A stretch of 8,874 bases of DNA from Candidatus Caenarcanales bacterium (GCA_021299565.1 JAJTHA010000175.1:1-8874), one strand, 5' to 3'; positions 1 through 6,169 are shown, numbered from the stretch's first letter. The notes: generated by a model not told the origin, from the letters alone. Program-made: numbers and translations.

Positions 1-3
1 GGT

Positions 4-9
4 TAAGAT
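4..9 (+). promoter_or_regulatory. Candidate -10 box for a leaderless transcript of the 17-418 gene
   Basis: TAAGAT (4 of 6 matches to TATAAT, fits TAnnnT) ends 7 nt before the ATG at 17, so transcription would begin at or next to the start codon. No Shine-Dalgarno sequence lies between. The window edge hides any -35 box. The same 7-nt spacing recurs at four other genes here, counting one at 8 nt. Confidence 0.4.
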
Positions 10-16
10 AAGCAGT

Positions 17-418
17 ATGACTAAGGTGAATCAGTTTATTAAAATTCCTAATTTGATGCCTCCAATGCAATTGGGAGCCAAACATGAACTTAACTTTCAA
101 AGCGTAATAGCTCCGTTTGAGATTCAAAAAGACGAGAGTCTTGGCTTTAATTCTACTTCACCATCGCCTCAAAATATCAGAATGAGCATTAGTAGTTCTC
201 TTAGACCATATGGGAGATCTATGTGCATTTCTAAAAAAGGGGCAGACGGGATAACTACTTTTACTCGAGAGTTTAAGGCTGGAGATACTCGTGTAGAAAA
301 TAATGACTTAGTATTTGACAATCAGCTAACAGGTGACTTTATCCGTTTGCCCTTAAAACAGCGTCAAGACAACGCTGTGGTTTATGGCGTACACCTTAAA
401 CCAAAAAGCGAAAAATAA
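17..418 (+). CDS. Hypothetical protein, 133 aa
   Basis: I do not recognise this protein. It is a soluble-looking 133-residue product without signal peptide or membrane segment. The N-terminal third is rich in Pro, Met and Asn, followed by a Ser/Pro-rich stretch (about residues 46-61). The C-terminal half alternates charged and hydrophobic residues (from about residue 64), which suggests beta structure, and the tail is basic (KPKSEK). The ATG at 17 has no Shine-Dalgarno sequence but has a -10-like TAAGAT 7 nt upstream, which supports this start. The gene converges on the permease gene with only 6 nt between the stop codons, leaving no room for a separate terminator. Codon and base use resemble the neighbours. 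The open frame, start context and packing support a real gene; function is unknown. Confidence 0.6.
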   Translation: MTKVNQFIKIPNLMPPMQLGAKHELNFQSVIAPFEIQKDESLGFNSTSPSPQNIRMSISSSLRPYGRSMCISKKGADGITTFTREFKAGDTRVENNDLVFDNQLTGDFIRLPLKQRQDNAVVYGVHLKPKSEK

Positions 419-424
419 TTTAGT

Positions 425-2110
425 CTACTTATTCAACTTACTGTTTTTATAACCATAAGCCAGATAAATAACAACTCCAACAAACATCCACACAAAAAAC
501 CTAATCCAATTCGCCACGCCTAATTCCGTCATCAAATACAGACAAGACAATAATCCCAAAACAGGAATTAAAGATAGGTTTTTGAGATAGCTCAAAACTG
601 ATACCAAAATAGCAAGTCCAATAAAAACTATATAAGGTAGATTATGCTCGAACTCCGCTTGACTAGCAAAACTAAACAAATTAGCAAAAATATTATTGTC
701 GTTCCAGTAAAGTACTGTAGCAATTGTCAATAAAATCATTGGTGTCCAAATTTTTCCACTTACATAAGGCACAGAAAATTTAGGTTTGAGGCTATCTTTC
801 GGTATCAAAAGTATACCGGCGCAAACTGCCGCAAAAGCAAACAGTGTCCCGATACTATTCATATCAGTAGCAAGTTCTGCATCAAGAAACAAAGCCGGGA
901 ATGCAACCATAAAACCCATGACTAGAGTTGCAAAAGCAGGAGTTCTAAATTTTGGATGAACTTCAGCGAATTTTTTAGGTAATAAACCATCTCTGCCCAT
1001 TACCATCCAGATACGCGGTTGAGCCAATTGAAATACCAACAAAACACTAGTTGTCGCAATCACTGCGCTTAGAGCAAGAATTCCACCAAGCCAGTTTAAA
1101 CCAACCGATTGAAACGCCACAACTAAAAAATCTCCAACATTTAATTTAGTGTAATTAACCATACCAGTGAGCACTACAGAGATTGCAACATAAAGCCCAG
1201 TACAAATTAACAGTGAATAAATCATTCCCTTAGGTAAATCTCTTTGCGGATCTTTGCATTCTTCAGCAGCTGTTGATACAGCATCGAAACCTATATAAGC
1301 AAAGAACACTGCTGAAACTCCTTTCATCACACCGCTTAGACCGTTTGGAGCGAAAGGTACCCAGTTAGCTGGATTGACATAAAAAGCACCGATAATAATC
1401 ACGAACAAAACCACAATCACTTTGAAAGCGACCATCAATATAGTCATGTTTTTGGATTCTTTAATTCCTACATATACTAACGCTGTAATTAAACTTACCC
1501 CAACAAAAGCTGGGATATTTAGAATAAAATGCAAATCACCAATTAGTGGAGCTGTTTGCCAAACATCTGCGTAGCGCATTACGCTTTCTGGTACTTCTTT
1601 GCCAAGAGCCAACAATTGCGTCATTTCAGCGTGAGCTTTTTGAGCAGCCATATAACTTGTGGTCAAATAACTAGGTAAATGAATTCCTAAGCCTCCAAGA
1701 AAACTTGTCAAATTGCTAGACCACGCGATAGCAACGGTGATATTCCCGATAGCGTATTCCATGATCAAGTTCCAGCCGATGATCCAAGCTGCAAGTTCAC
1801 CAAAAGTAACGTATGCGTAGGTGTAGGCACTACCAGAGACTGGTACTCTTGATGCGAACTCCGCGTAGCAGAGCGCACAAAAAGCGCAGGTGATTGCTGT
1901 AAATACAAACAACAATGAAACAGCCGGTCCACCATTAAAACAAGCTCTACCTATACTACTAAAAACACCAGCACCAATAATGGCAGCTATTCCAATAGCC
2001 GTTAGGTCTTTTACATTCAATACCTTACTTAGAGTTTGATGTTCTTCTACATCGGGACTATGCGCTGCTGCGTCTAAAGATTTTGTTCTACAGATATTTT
2101 TCCAAAACAT
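425..2110 (-). CDS. APC-superfamily amino-acid permease (cationic amino-acid transporter type)
   Basis: This is an inner-membrane amino-acid transporter of the APC superfamily, closest in look to the CAT/YfnA group. About 12-14 hydrophobic segments span the protein. The TM1 signature GIAAIIGAGVFSSIG is at about residues 40-54, the block RVPVSGSAYTYAYVTFGELAAW follows TM2, and the loop motif GFDAVSTAAEECKDPQRDLPKG is mid-protein, all typical of the family. A loop of roughly 50 residues before the fifth segment is longer than in short family members. Substrate cannot be read from sequence. The frame extends upstream to an ATG at 2143, but I prefer the ATG at 2110 (MFWKN, 561 aa), because an extended -10 box (TGG-TAGAAT) lies between the two ATGs and ends exactly 7 nt before 2110. 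Transcribed alone; a palindromic repeat lies just upstream. Confidence 0.9.
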   Translation of the reverse strand: MFWKNICRTKSLDAAAHSPDVEEHQTLSKVLNVKDLTAIGIAAIIGAGVFSSIGRACFNGGPAVSLLFVFTAITCAFCALCYAEFASRVPVSGSAYTYAYVTFGELAAWIIGWNLIMEYAIGNITVAIAWSSNLTSFLGGLGIHLPSYLTTSYMAAQKAHAEMTQLLALGKEVPESVMRYADVWQTAPLIGDLHFILNIPAFVGVSLITALVYVGIKESKNMTILMVAFKVIVVLFVIIIGAFYVNPANWVPFAPNGLSGVMKGVSAVFFAYIGFDAVSTAAEECKDPQRDLPKGMIYSLLICTGLYVAISVVLTGMVNYTKLNVGDFLVVAFQSVGLNWLGGILALSAVIATTSVLLVFQLAQPRIWMVMGRDGLLPKKFAEVHPKFRTPAFATLVMGFMVAFPALFLDAELATDMNSIGTLFAFAAVCAGILLIPKDSLKPKFSVPYVSGKIWTPMILLTIATVLYWNDNNIFANLFSFASQAEFEHNLPYIVFIGLAILVSVLSYLKNLSLIPVLGLLSCLYLMTELGVANWIRFFVWMFVGVVIYLAYGYKNSKLNK

Positions 2111-2117
2111 TTTGGTA

Positions 2118-2126
2118 ATTCTACCA
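2118..2126 (-). promoter_or_regulatory. Extended -10 promoter of the permease gene, leaderless
   Basis: On the minus strand, TGG-TAGAAT matches the extended -10 form TGn-TATAAT with 5 of 6 in the hexamer. It ends 7 nt before the ATG at 2110, so the mRNA would start at the initiation codon. No clear -35 hexamer is seen at 16-18 nt, which extended -10 promoters can tolerate. It makes the longer reading from 2143 unlikely. Confidence 0.5.
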
Positions 2127-2163
2127 TTTGGCGCTTGGTGCATGTGATCACGAAGAATCTTTC

Positions 2164-2255
2164 GTCACCCTGAGGAGCTGCAAAGCAGCGACGTCAGGGT
2201 CCAAGCTTATCGACAGAATTGGATCCTGACGGTCGCTTCGCTCCCTCAGGATGAC
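2164..2255. repeat. Composite palindromic repeat, copy A (REP/MITE-like)
   Basis: A 92-nt element with inverted ends GTCAcCCTGAgG and CcCTCAGGaTGAC. It consists of two hairpins facing each other across a linker of about 20 nt. Left hairpin: CCCTGA 2168-2173 pairs with TCAGGG 2194-2199, and an inner perfect stem GCTGC/GCAGC (2177-2181/2185-2189) closes an AAA loop. Right hairpin: ATCCTGA 2223-2229 pairs with TCAGGAT 2246-2252. The whole left arm is also an imperfect inverted copy of the right arm. It lies between the hydrolase stop and the permease promoter, with no U-tract after the stem on the minus strand, so it is not a canonical terminator. It shares design and GTCA...TGAC ends with the element at 4870-4957. 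Confidence 0.8.
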
Positions 2256-2261
2256 AAAAAT

Positions 2262-3026
2262 TTAGATACACCACTCAGCAATATCTTTGGCAATTACAGT
2301 AGTTATGTCATACCAAATCCAATCATGATCAACACCGCTATACGTTTTTTTGATTTTTTTTGAACTAACTATCTCATCAAAAACTAAATCTTGAGTTGCA
2401 TTATCGACAACCTTATCATCTTCGATTTGTATCATCAAAAGTTTTGAATTTATTTTAGAGATAATTTTGCGTGCGTTTGCTTGCATTTTCAAAATTTCAA
2501 ACAACAAAGTTTGAGTCACAACTCCAACTCTGAGTGGATCTTTCATCGCTGGACTATCTAGCGATTTTTGTGAAACAGGTAGAGTAATATAAATATCTTT
2601 TCCAAAAATCCATTTGCCAATAATCACTTTCGTTAATGTCAAAATCGTGAAAACCGGATTAAAAGTGGCTTTGGCGCCCTTGAAAGCTGGCACCGATAAA
2701 ATCAATTTGTCCTGTGGTGCTAGTTGCAATTGACAAGCAACTACTGCTCCCAAGCTATGACCCATCACACAAATAATGCTATTTGGGTTTTTGGATTTGA
2801 GTTCTTGATATTTGCTTTGGCAATATTTTATCCAGTCTAGATAGGCATCTATATGCCCTATTAAATATGGGTTTGAAGGATTTGCTTGATTATGATTGAG
2901 CCCGAAACCCGGAAGATCAATTGCATGAAAATCAATATCATATTTTATGAATTCATCTTTTAGTGGATTAAACCAGCCGGTATGTCCGCTGAGACCATGA
3001 ATCGCAAGAATAATTGCTTTAACCAT
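2262..3026 (-). CDS. Alpha/beta hydrolase, S33/monoglyceride-lipase-like
   Basis: A 254-residue alpha/beta-hydrolase-fold enzyme, probably an esterase or lysophospholipase-type lipase of the serine aminopeptidase S33 (Hydrolase_4) type. The oxyanion-side motif AIHGLSGHTGWF is at residues 8-19, the nucleophile elbow GHSLGA at 89-94 gives Ser91, the acid is Asp203/204 in IEDDKVVD, and the base is His234 in VDHDW, so the triad appears complete. There is no signal peptide, so it is cytoplasmic. The length is normal for the fold. The ATG at 3026 overlaps the end of the upstream PAP2-like gene by 8 nt and has no Shine-Dalgarno sequence, which suggests translational coupling. Placement behind a polyprenyl synthase and a PAP2-like protein hints at a lipid substrate, which is inference only; the substrate cannot be read from sequence. 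Confidence 0.85.
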   Translation of the reverse strand: MVKAIILAIHGLSGHTGWFNPLKDEFIKYDIDFHAIDLPGFGLNHNQANPSNPYLIGHIDAYLDWIKYCQSKYQELKSKNPNSIICVMGHSLGAVVACQLQLAPQDKLILSVPAFKGAKATFNPVFTILTLTKVIIGKWIFGKDIYITLPVSQKSLDSPAMKDPLRVGVVTQTLLFEILKMQANARKIISKINSKLLMIQIEDDKVVDNATQDLVFDEIVSSKKIKKTYSGVDHDWIWYDITTVIAKDIAEWCI

Positions 3027-3498
3027 AAATAGTGACTACTATGAAATATCTAAGTAGTATAGCTATAAATATTCCCAAAAGGGCTCCTACGATAACTTCA
3101 AAAGGACTATGCCCCAAAAGCTCTTTGAGTCTGCCTTCACGTACTTTGTGCTCTGGTGACAGTACATCATTAATGATGCGATTCAATACAGCTGCTTGTC
3201 TGCCCGCTGATCTTCTGATGCCAGCTGAATCATACATCACTACAATTGCAAAAGCTGCCGCCAGCGCAAATACCACAGAATCAAAACCTTCAATAAGCCC
3301 AACACTAGTAGCCATCGCTACTACAGAGGCGCTGTGACTAGATGGCATACCACCAGTTGTTACTAACATGCGCGGATCTAGTTTACCGTTTTGCAAAGCA
3401 AAAATTATAGTTTTCAAAACCTGAGCAGCGACATTGGCAACAACAAGAGAAGTTAGCACTTCAAAACCATTGGCGTTAATTTTTGCGAGACAGAACAT
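3019..3498 (-). CDS. Divergent PAP2 family (DUF212) membrane protein
   Basis: A 159-residue integral membrane protein of the DUF212 family, which is related to PAP2 phosphatases and vanadium haloperoxidases. Family hallmarks are in order: TTGGMPSSHSA (residues 47-57), VMYDSAGIRRSAGRQA (87-102) and LLGHSPFEVIVGALLGI (127-143), with the histidines of PSSHS and GHSP corresponding to the phosphatase-like signature. Hydrophobic segments lie near residues 11-35, 57-70, 74-90 and 132-155. Full length for the family. The start ATG at 3498 lies 23 nt inside the upstream synthase gene and lacks a Shine-Dalgarno sequence; no other start is available before the conserved core. In cyanobacteria this family commonly follows crtE, and a role in dephosphorylating prenyl diphosphates has often been suspected; I know of no proof, so the exact reaction is open. 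Confidence 0.88.
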   Translation of the reverse strand: MFCLAKINANGFEVLTSLVVANVAAQVLKTIIFALQNGKLDPRMLVTTGGMPSSHSASVVAMATSVGLIEGFDSVVFALAAAFAIVVMYDSAGIRRSAGRQAAVLNRIINDVLSPEHKVREGRLKELLGHSPFEVIVGALLGIFIAILLRYFIVVTIYG

Positions 3499-4342
3499 AA
3501 TCAGCTATCACTAGTAGTTTATCAGGATATATATCTATTGATGTGATTAAGTCTTTAGATTTTTGAATTATTTCTTTTGCCTTATTCTGAGCGGCTTCTA
3601 GTCCATAATATTTAACATAAGTGAATTTGTCTTGTGCTTGGTCTTTGCCAGCTGTTTTACCAAGCGCTACTGTTGTTGCTGTTGCATCCAAAATATCATC
3701 AGTGATTTGAAAAACCAAACCTATATTAGAAGCAAATTGGCTAAGTGCTTGGATTTGATTTTGTTTAGCCGCAACTATCATTGCTGCGCAGCTAACACTC
3801 GCTTCGATGAGAGCTCCGGTTTTGTGTGCTTCCATGCTTTGAAGTTTGTTTAAATCATTTGAATTACTACTGGTCAGTTCCATATCCATCTCTTGTCCAA
3901 TAATCATTTTGAGAATCGCTTTGGTGAAATGCTCTTGAGCTTGCGCTGAATTTTTGAGCAGCAAAATCGGATAGCACAACAAAAAATCCCCAGCAAGTAG
4001 TGCAGTTGCTTCTCCAAAAACCTTATGGTTAGTGGCTTTGCCGCGGCGCATATCATCATTGTCCATGCAAGGTAAATCATCATGAATTAATGAGCCTGCG
4101 TGAACGAGTTCTAAGGCAAGCGCCAAATCTTTTGCTGGATTTTCGTTGAATTCAAATTCTTTTTTGAGAACTGCTTCTGCTGTGAGTAGTGCAAGAATTG
4201 CTCTGAGTCTTTTGCCGCCATTGAGAACAGAATATTTGAGGGCTTCATCTAGAATACTTTGTTCAAAACCATGATTACTGAGGCAATCATCCAAAGCTTG
4301 TTCTATAGGAGTTTTGAATTTGTTTATGATGGTGTCGAGCAT
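3476..4342 (-). CDS. crtE/ispA-like: Polyprenyl (farnesyl/geranylgeranyl) diphosphate synthase
   Basis: A trans-isoprenyl diphosphate synthase that condenses isopentenyl diphosphate with allylic diphosphates to give C15 or C20 products for quinone, undecaprenyl or carotenoid-type pathways; cytoplasmic. Visible motifs are GGKRLR near residue 43, the first Asp-rich motif DDLPCMDNDD near 88-97 with the bacterial two-residue insertion, RRGKATNHKVFGE, the Lys-Thr-Gly motif HKTGALIEAS, and the second Asp-rich motif FQITDDILD. The residue five before the first motif is Gly (HAGSLIHDD), where short-chain FPP synthases usually have Tyr, which favours a product longer than FPP, perhaps GGPP (inference). 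The frame also has a TTG at 4354 overlapping hicA; I chose the ATG at 4342, 4 nt after the hicA stop. Neither start has a clear Shine-Dalgarno sequence. Confidence 0.9.
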   Translation of the reverse strand: MLDTIINKFKTPIEQALDDCLSNHGFEQSILDEALKYSVLNGGKRLRAILALLTAEAVLKKEFEFNENPAKDLALALELVHAGSLIHDDLPCMDNDDMRRGKATNHKVFGEATALLAGDFLLCYPILLLKNSAQAQEHFTKAILKMIIGQEMDMELTSSNSNDLNKLQSMEAHKTGALIEASVSCAAMIVAAKQNQIQALSQFASNIGLVFQITDDILDATATTVALGKTAGKDQAQDKFTYVKYYGLEAAQNKAKEIIQKSKDLITSIDIYPDKLLVIADYVLSRKN

Positions 4343-4346
4343 AAAT

Positions 4347-4595
4347 CTAGGCAAACAGTTTTTTTATAAGTTCATCCTTGTTGATTCCTAAATAATTTGC
4401 AATTTCATTTAATATGGCATTTAGGGTGCCTATCTTAATGAAACTATGATTGGGGATAGTTATTCTATATTCCTCACCAGTGTAATTTGTGCAAAGCCTT
4501 ATATAGCTACCAACTTGTCTAGTTACGGCAAAATCCAATTTCTTAATCAAGAGATTGATCAACTGATCAGCAGATAGATCCCTAGGAATTCGCAA
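4347..4595 (-). CDS. hicA-like: HicA-like (YcfA-family) toxin, His-to-Tyr at the catalytic site
   Basis: An 82-residue protein of the HicA/YcfA family, small double-stranded-RNA-binding-domain mRNA interferases. The family pattern is clear: IPRDLSADQLINLL (3-16), VTRQVGSYIRL (24-34), TIPNHSFIKIGTLNAIL and a helical C-terminus resembling the HicA group that ends in GI-KEELI-KLF. HicA toxins usually read GSH at the second block, with the His essential for RNase activity; here it is GSY (Tyr31, codon TAT), so activity may be lost or altered. The start is TTG, decided by a strong Shine-Dalgarno GGAGG (4602-4606) spaced 6 nt. It overlaps hicB by 14 nt, so the pair is translationally coupled. The polyprenyl synthase gene begins just after its stop. 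Confidence 0.85.
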   Translation of the reverse strand: MRIPRDLSADQLINLLIKKLDFAVTRQVGSYIRLCTNYTGEEYRITIPNHSFIKIGTLNAILNEIANYLGINKDELIKKLFA

Positions 4596-4800
4596 AAATT
4601 TCCTCCAAGACTATGTGCAATCTAATGTATTCAGGAGTTTCACTTGAATCTTCAAAGTGACACTGAACGGCTTCTTTGATATTTGTTTTCAGTGAAGCAA
4701 GGTCTTCAGCTTGAGTAAATATTTGATCTCCCATGGCTTTTGCGGAATAACCTCCATCTGGGTCTTCTTCCACTAAGAACATTATTTCTTTAAGCTTCAT
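4582..4800 (-). CDS. hicB-like: HicB-like antitoxin, short form without DNA-binding domain
   Basis: A 72-residue protein with the HicB partial-RNase-H-like fold, which should bind and neutralise the HicA-like partner. The N-terminus EIMFLVEEDPDGGYSAKAMG-, then DQIFTQAEDLASLKTNIKEAVQCHF (about 24-49) follows the HicB pattern of a strand pair, Gly-Gly-Tyr turn and helix. The chain stops after LHIVLEEIFANS, so the C-terminal ribbon-helix-helix or HTH seen in larger HicB proteins is missing and it cannot autorepress in the usual way. It precedes hicA, the reverse of classical hicAB, as in the short HicB/YcfA pairs often misannotated as oxoisovalerate dehydrogenase. The ATG at 4800 has TATAAT ending 7 nt upstream and no Shine-Dalgarno, so a leaderless start is likely. 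Probably the first gene of a five-gene transcript. Confidence 0.82.
   Translation of the reverse strand: MKLKEIMFLVEEDPDGGYSAKAMGDQIFTQAEDLASLKTNIKEAVQCHFEDSSETPEYIRLHIVLEEIFANS
4602..4606 (-). promoter_or_regulatory. Shine-Dalgarno of hicA (decides a TTG start)
   Basis: GGAGG on the minus strand, 6 nt before the TTG at 4595 and inside the last codons of hicB. It is the strongest ribosome-binding site in the window and fixes the non-ATG start. Confidence 0.8.
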
Positions 4801-4807
4801 GACCTAC

Positions 4808-4813
4808 ATTATA
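4808..4813 (-). promoter_or_regulatory. -10 box of the hicBA-crtE-DUF212-hydrolase transcript
   Basis: Perfect TATAAT on the minus strand ending 7 nt before the hicB ATG. Transcription would start at or beside the ATG, giving a leaderless mRNA. I see no convincing -35 hexamer at 16-18 nt and no TGn extension. Confidence 0.55.
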
Positions 4814-4869
4814 TCTTAGAACCTGTTTGAAGGTGATTGGTTACCATCAGTCAAATTAATAACTATAAT

Positions 4870-4957
4870 GTCACTCCGAGACCTGCGAAGCTGGTCGTGG
4901 GAGTCCACGATGCACAATTAAACTGGATTGCCACGCCGCTTTGCGGCTCGCAATGAC
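4870..4957. repeat. Composite palindromic repeat, copy B (REP/MITE-like)
   Basis: An 88-nt element starting GTCA and ending TGAC, built like the element at 2164-2255: two facing hairpins and a short AT-rich linker. The right hairpin pairs ATTGC 4927-4931 with GCAAT 4950-4954 around a perfect stem GCCGC/GCGGC (4935-4939/4943-4947) with a TTT loop. The left hairpin pairs ACTCC with GGAGT around ACC/GGT. The two arms are diverged inverted copies of each other. The right arm, read as GTCATTGCGAGCCGC..., resembles dispersed palindromes I recall from many bacterial genomes (memory only). It lies between the fabH stop and the hicB promoter; the rest of this 199-nt gap shows nothing else clear. Confidence 0.78.
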
Positions 4958-4999
4958 TTTAAATTACTCTCAGGAGCTGGTTATATAACTTAGAGCTTC

Positions 5000-5989
5000 T
5001 TAAAACTCTAGGACACAAGCTCCCCAAGTAAGTCCCGCGCCGAAGCCAACAAAAGCAAGTTTGTGTTTTTGTTTAGGATCGATAGTGCCGTTTTCCAGAG
5101 CTTCATCAAGAGCAATAGGGATACTCGCTGCGCTTGTATTGCCGTAACGATCTATATTGCAAATAAATTTTTCTACAGGCACTTTAAATCTTTTGGCAGC
5201 ACTTTCGATTATTCGATAATTTGCTTGGTGCGGTATGAAATAGTCTATATCAGCTGCAACCATGGAAGCCTTTGCTAGAGCCTTTTCCAGAGCATCAGGC
5301 ACTGCCTTAACAGCAAACTGATAAACAGCTTGTCCATCCATATAAACCATAGTTGGTTTAGCAGTGATGTCTTCAGCTTTAACTGGATATTGATTGCCTA
5401 CGTTTGGGACATATAAAGTACAATCGCCATCACCTCTTGATTTTATATAAAAAGATTTGAACGCATTTTCTTCTGGAGCACATGCTTGCAAAACAGCAGC
5501 TCCAGCACCATCTCCAAAAATAATTGCTGTGCGTCTATCACCCCAATCTGTGAAGCGGGACATAAGGTCAACCGCAATCACCAAGACATTTTTGAATTGA
5601 CCACTCGCGATATAAGTATAAGCAGTGTTGAGTCCATAAATAAATCCTGTGCAAGCAGCAGAGATATCAAAACTAGCAGCATTAATCGCTCCAAGTTTGT
5701 CTTGAATGAGACATGAAGTTGCAGGAAAAAGATAGTCACCAGTAGCTGTTGCGCAAATAATTAGATCTATGTCTTCAGCTTTAAGCCCGGATTTAGTAAG
5801 AGCGTTTTGGGCTGCTTTGGCTCCCAATGACACTGCTGTATCTTCTGGTTTTGCGATGCGACGTTCTTTAATACCTGTTCGTTGAACTATCCATTCATCA
5901 CTAGTTTCAAAAAGTTTCTCCAAATCATGGTTTGTTACCACTTGATCTGGTACTGCTCTGCCCCATGCTAATACTCTCGCTCCCTTCAT
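5000..5989 (-). CDS. fabH: Beta-ketoacyl-ACP synthase III (KAS III)
   Basis: KAS III condenses acetyl-CoA (or another short acyl-CoA) with malonyl-ACP to start type II fatty-acid synthesis in the cytoplasm. The 329-residue chain is full length. It shows TSDEWIVQRTGIKERRIA (29-46), the nucleophile Cys113 in DISAACTGF, FGDGAGAAVL (158-167), His254 in IPHQAN and Asn284 in YGNTSAAS, so the Cys-His-Asn triad is intact, and it ends in GFGAGLTWGACVLEF as expected. The ATG at 5989 is fixed by GAAGGA at 5995-6000. fabH stands alone here, without plsX, fabD or acpP beside it. A likely promoter at 6132-6161 gives an mRNA with a leader of about 135 nt that contains a large palindrome, so expression may be controlled through leader structure and the neighbouring inverted repeat (inference). 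Confidence 0.95.
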   Translation of the reverse strand: MKGARVLAWGRAVPDQVVTNHDLEKLFETSDEWIVQRTGIKERRIAKPEDTAVSLGAKAAQNALTKSGLKAEDIDLIICATATGDYLFPATSCLIQDKLGAINAASFDISAACTGFIYGLNTAYTYIASGQFKNVLVIAVDLMSRFTDWGDRRTAIIFGDGAGAAVLQACAPEENAFKSFYIKSRGDGDCTLYVPNVGNQYPVKAEDITAKPTMVYMDGQAVYQFAVKAVPDALEKALAKASMVAADIDYFIPHQANYRIIESAAKRFKVPVEKFICNIDRYGNTSAASIPIALDEALENGTIDPKQKHKLAFVGFGAGLTWGACVLEF

Positions 5990-5994
5990 ATCAA

Positions 5995-6000
5995 TCCTTC
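5995..6000 (-). promoter_or_regulatory. Shine-Dalgarno of fabH
   Basis: GAAGGA on the minus strand, 5 nt before the ATG at 5989. It abuts the foot of the long palindrome at 6001-6122, so folding of the leader could affect its access. Confidence 0.75.
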
Positions 6001-6122
6001 GGGCTTGCTATTAAATCGCCCATAGCTGCGTTACGCTCGTCCTCGCTATCCTCATTTACAACCAGTAAACTCCGGGTAGCTCGGACTCGCAAGCCTTGCT
6101 CTGAACGATTTCATAGCAAGCC
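6001..6122. repeat. Long imperfect palindrome in the fabH leader
   Basis: A 122-nt element whose ends pair at 16 of 17 positions: 6002-6018 (GGCTTGCTATtAAATCG) with 6106-6122 (CGATTTcATAGCAAGCC). The inner parts also pair imperfectly; for example the stretch around 6034-6060 is a diverged inverted copy of that around 6063-6087. The centre can form TTTAC/GTAAA (about 6055-6069). Its sequence differs from the two other palindromes in the window. It would be transcribed as part of the fabH mRNA leader and fold into one long hairpin. It may be a palindromic mobile element of MITE type, a structured leader, or both. No target-site duplication is obvious. Confidence 0.72.
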
Positions 6123-6131
6123 TCAACCTAG

Positions 6132-6161
6132 ATCATATCACAAAACTGATGCGAGTGTCAG
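6132..6161 (-). promoter_or_regulatory. Candidate fabH promoter
   Basis: On the minus strand: -35 CTGACA (6156-6161, 5 of 6), an 18-nt spacer, and extended -10 TGA-TATGAT (hexamer 6132-6137, 5 of 6). Expected start of transcription is near 6125, about 135 nt before the fabH ATG. It lies back to back with the sigma-factor promoter. Confidence 0.55.
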
Positions 6162-6169
6162 TTTTGTGA
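6138..6169. promoter_or_regulatory. Perfect 12-bp inverted repeat, candidate operator between divergent promoters
   Basis: TCACAAAACTGA (6138-6149) and TCAGTTTTGTGA (6158-6169) are perfect inverted copies separated by 8 nt. The repeat fills the spacer of the fabH promoter and covers part of the -35 box of the sigF promoter, so one dimeric regulator could control both genes. No U-tract follows in either direction, which speaks against an intrinsic terminator. The regulator is not identifiable from this window. Confidence 0.6.

Noticed and set aside
2111..2143. Eleven-residue N-terminal extension of the permease from the ATG at 2143
   Set aside because: An extended -10 box lies inside it and is correctly placed for the ATG at 2110, there is no Shine-Dalgarno at 2143, and the extra residues do not look like the family N-terminus.
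2200..2226. AAGCTT and GGATCC sites close together, resembling a cloning polylinker
   Set aside because: They fall in the linker and arm of the palindrome. GGATCC is explained by the arm sequence itself, and no vector sequence adjoins.
3032..3337. Plus-strand open frame of 101 codons
   Set aside because: Antisense to the well-recognised DUF212 gene, with low-complexity composition and no family resemblance.
3632..3853. Plus-strand open frame with a Cys-rich start
   Set aside because: Antisense shadow of the polyprenyl synthase gene.
4980..5010. GTTATATAAC palindrome and TAGAG/CTCTA arms near the fabH stop as a terminator
   Set aside because: Stems are short and AT-rich, one overlaps the coding end, and no U-tract follows.
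6138..6169. Inverted repeat as an intrinsic terminator or CRP site
   Set aside because: No T-tract follows on either strand and it would terminate nothing, being between divergent genes. The TCACA and TGTGA half-sites are in the opposite order and at the wrong spacing for a CRP site.
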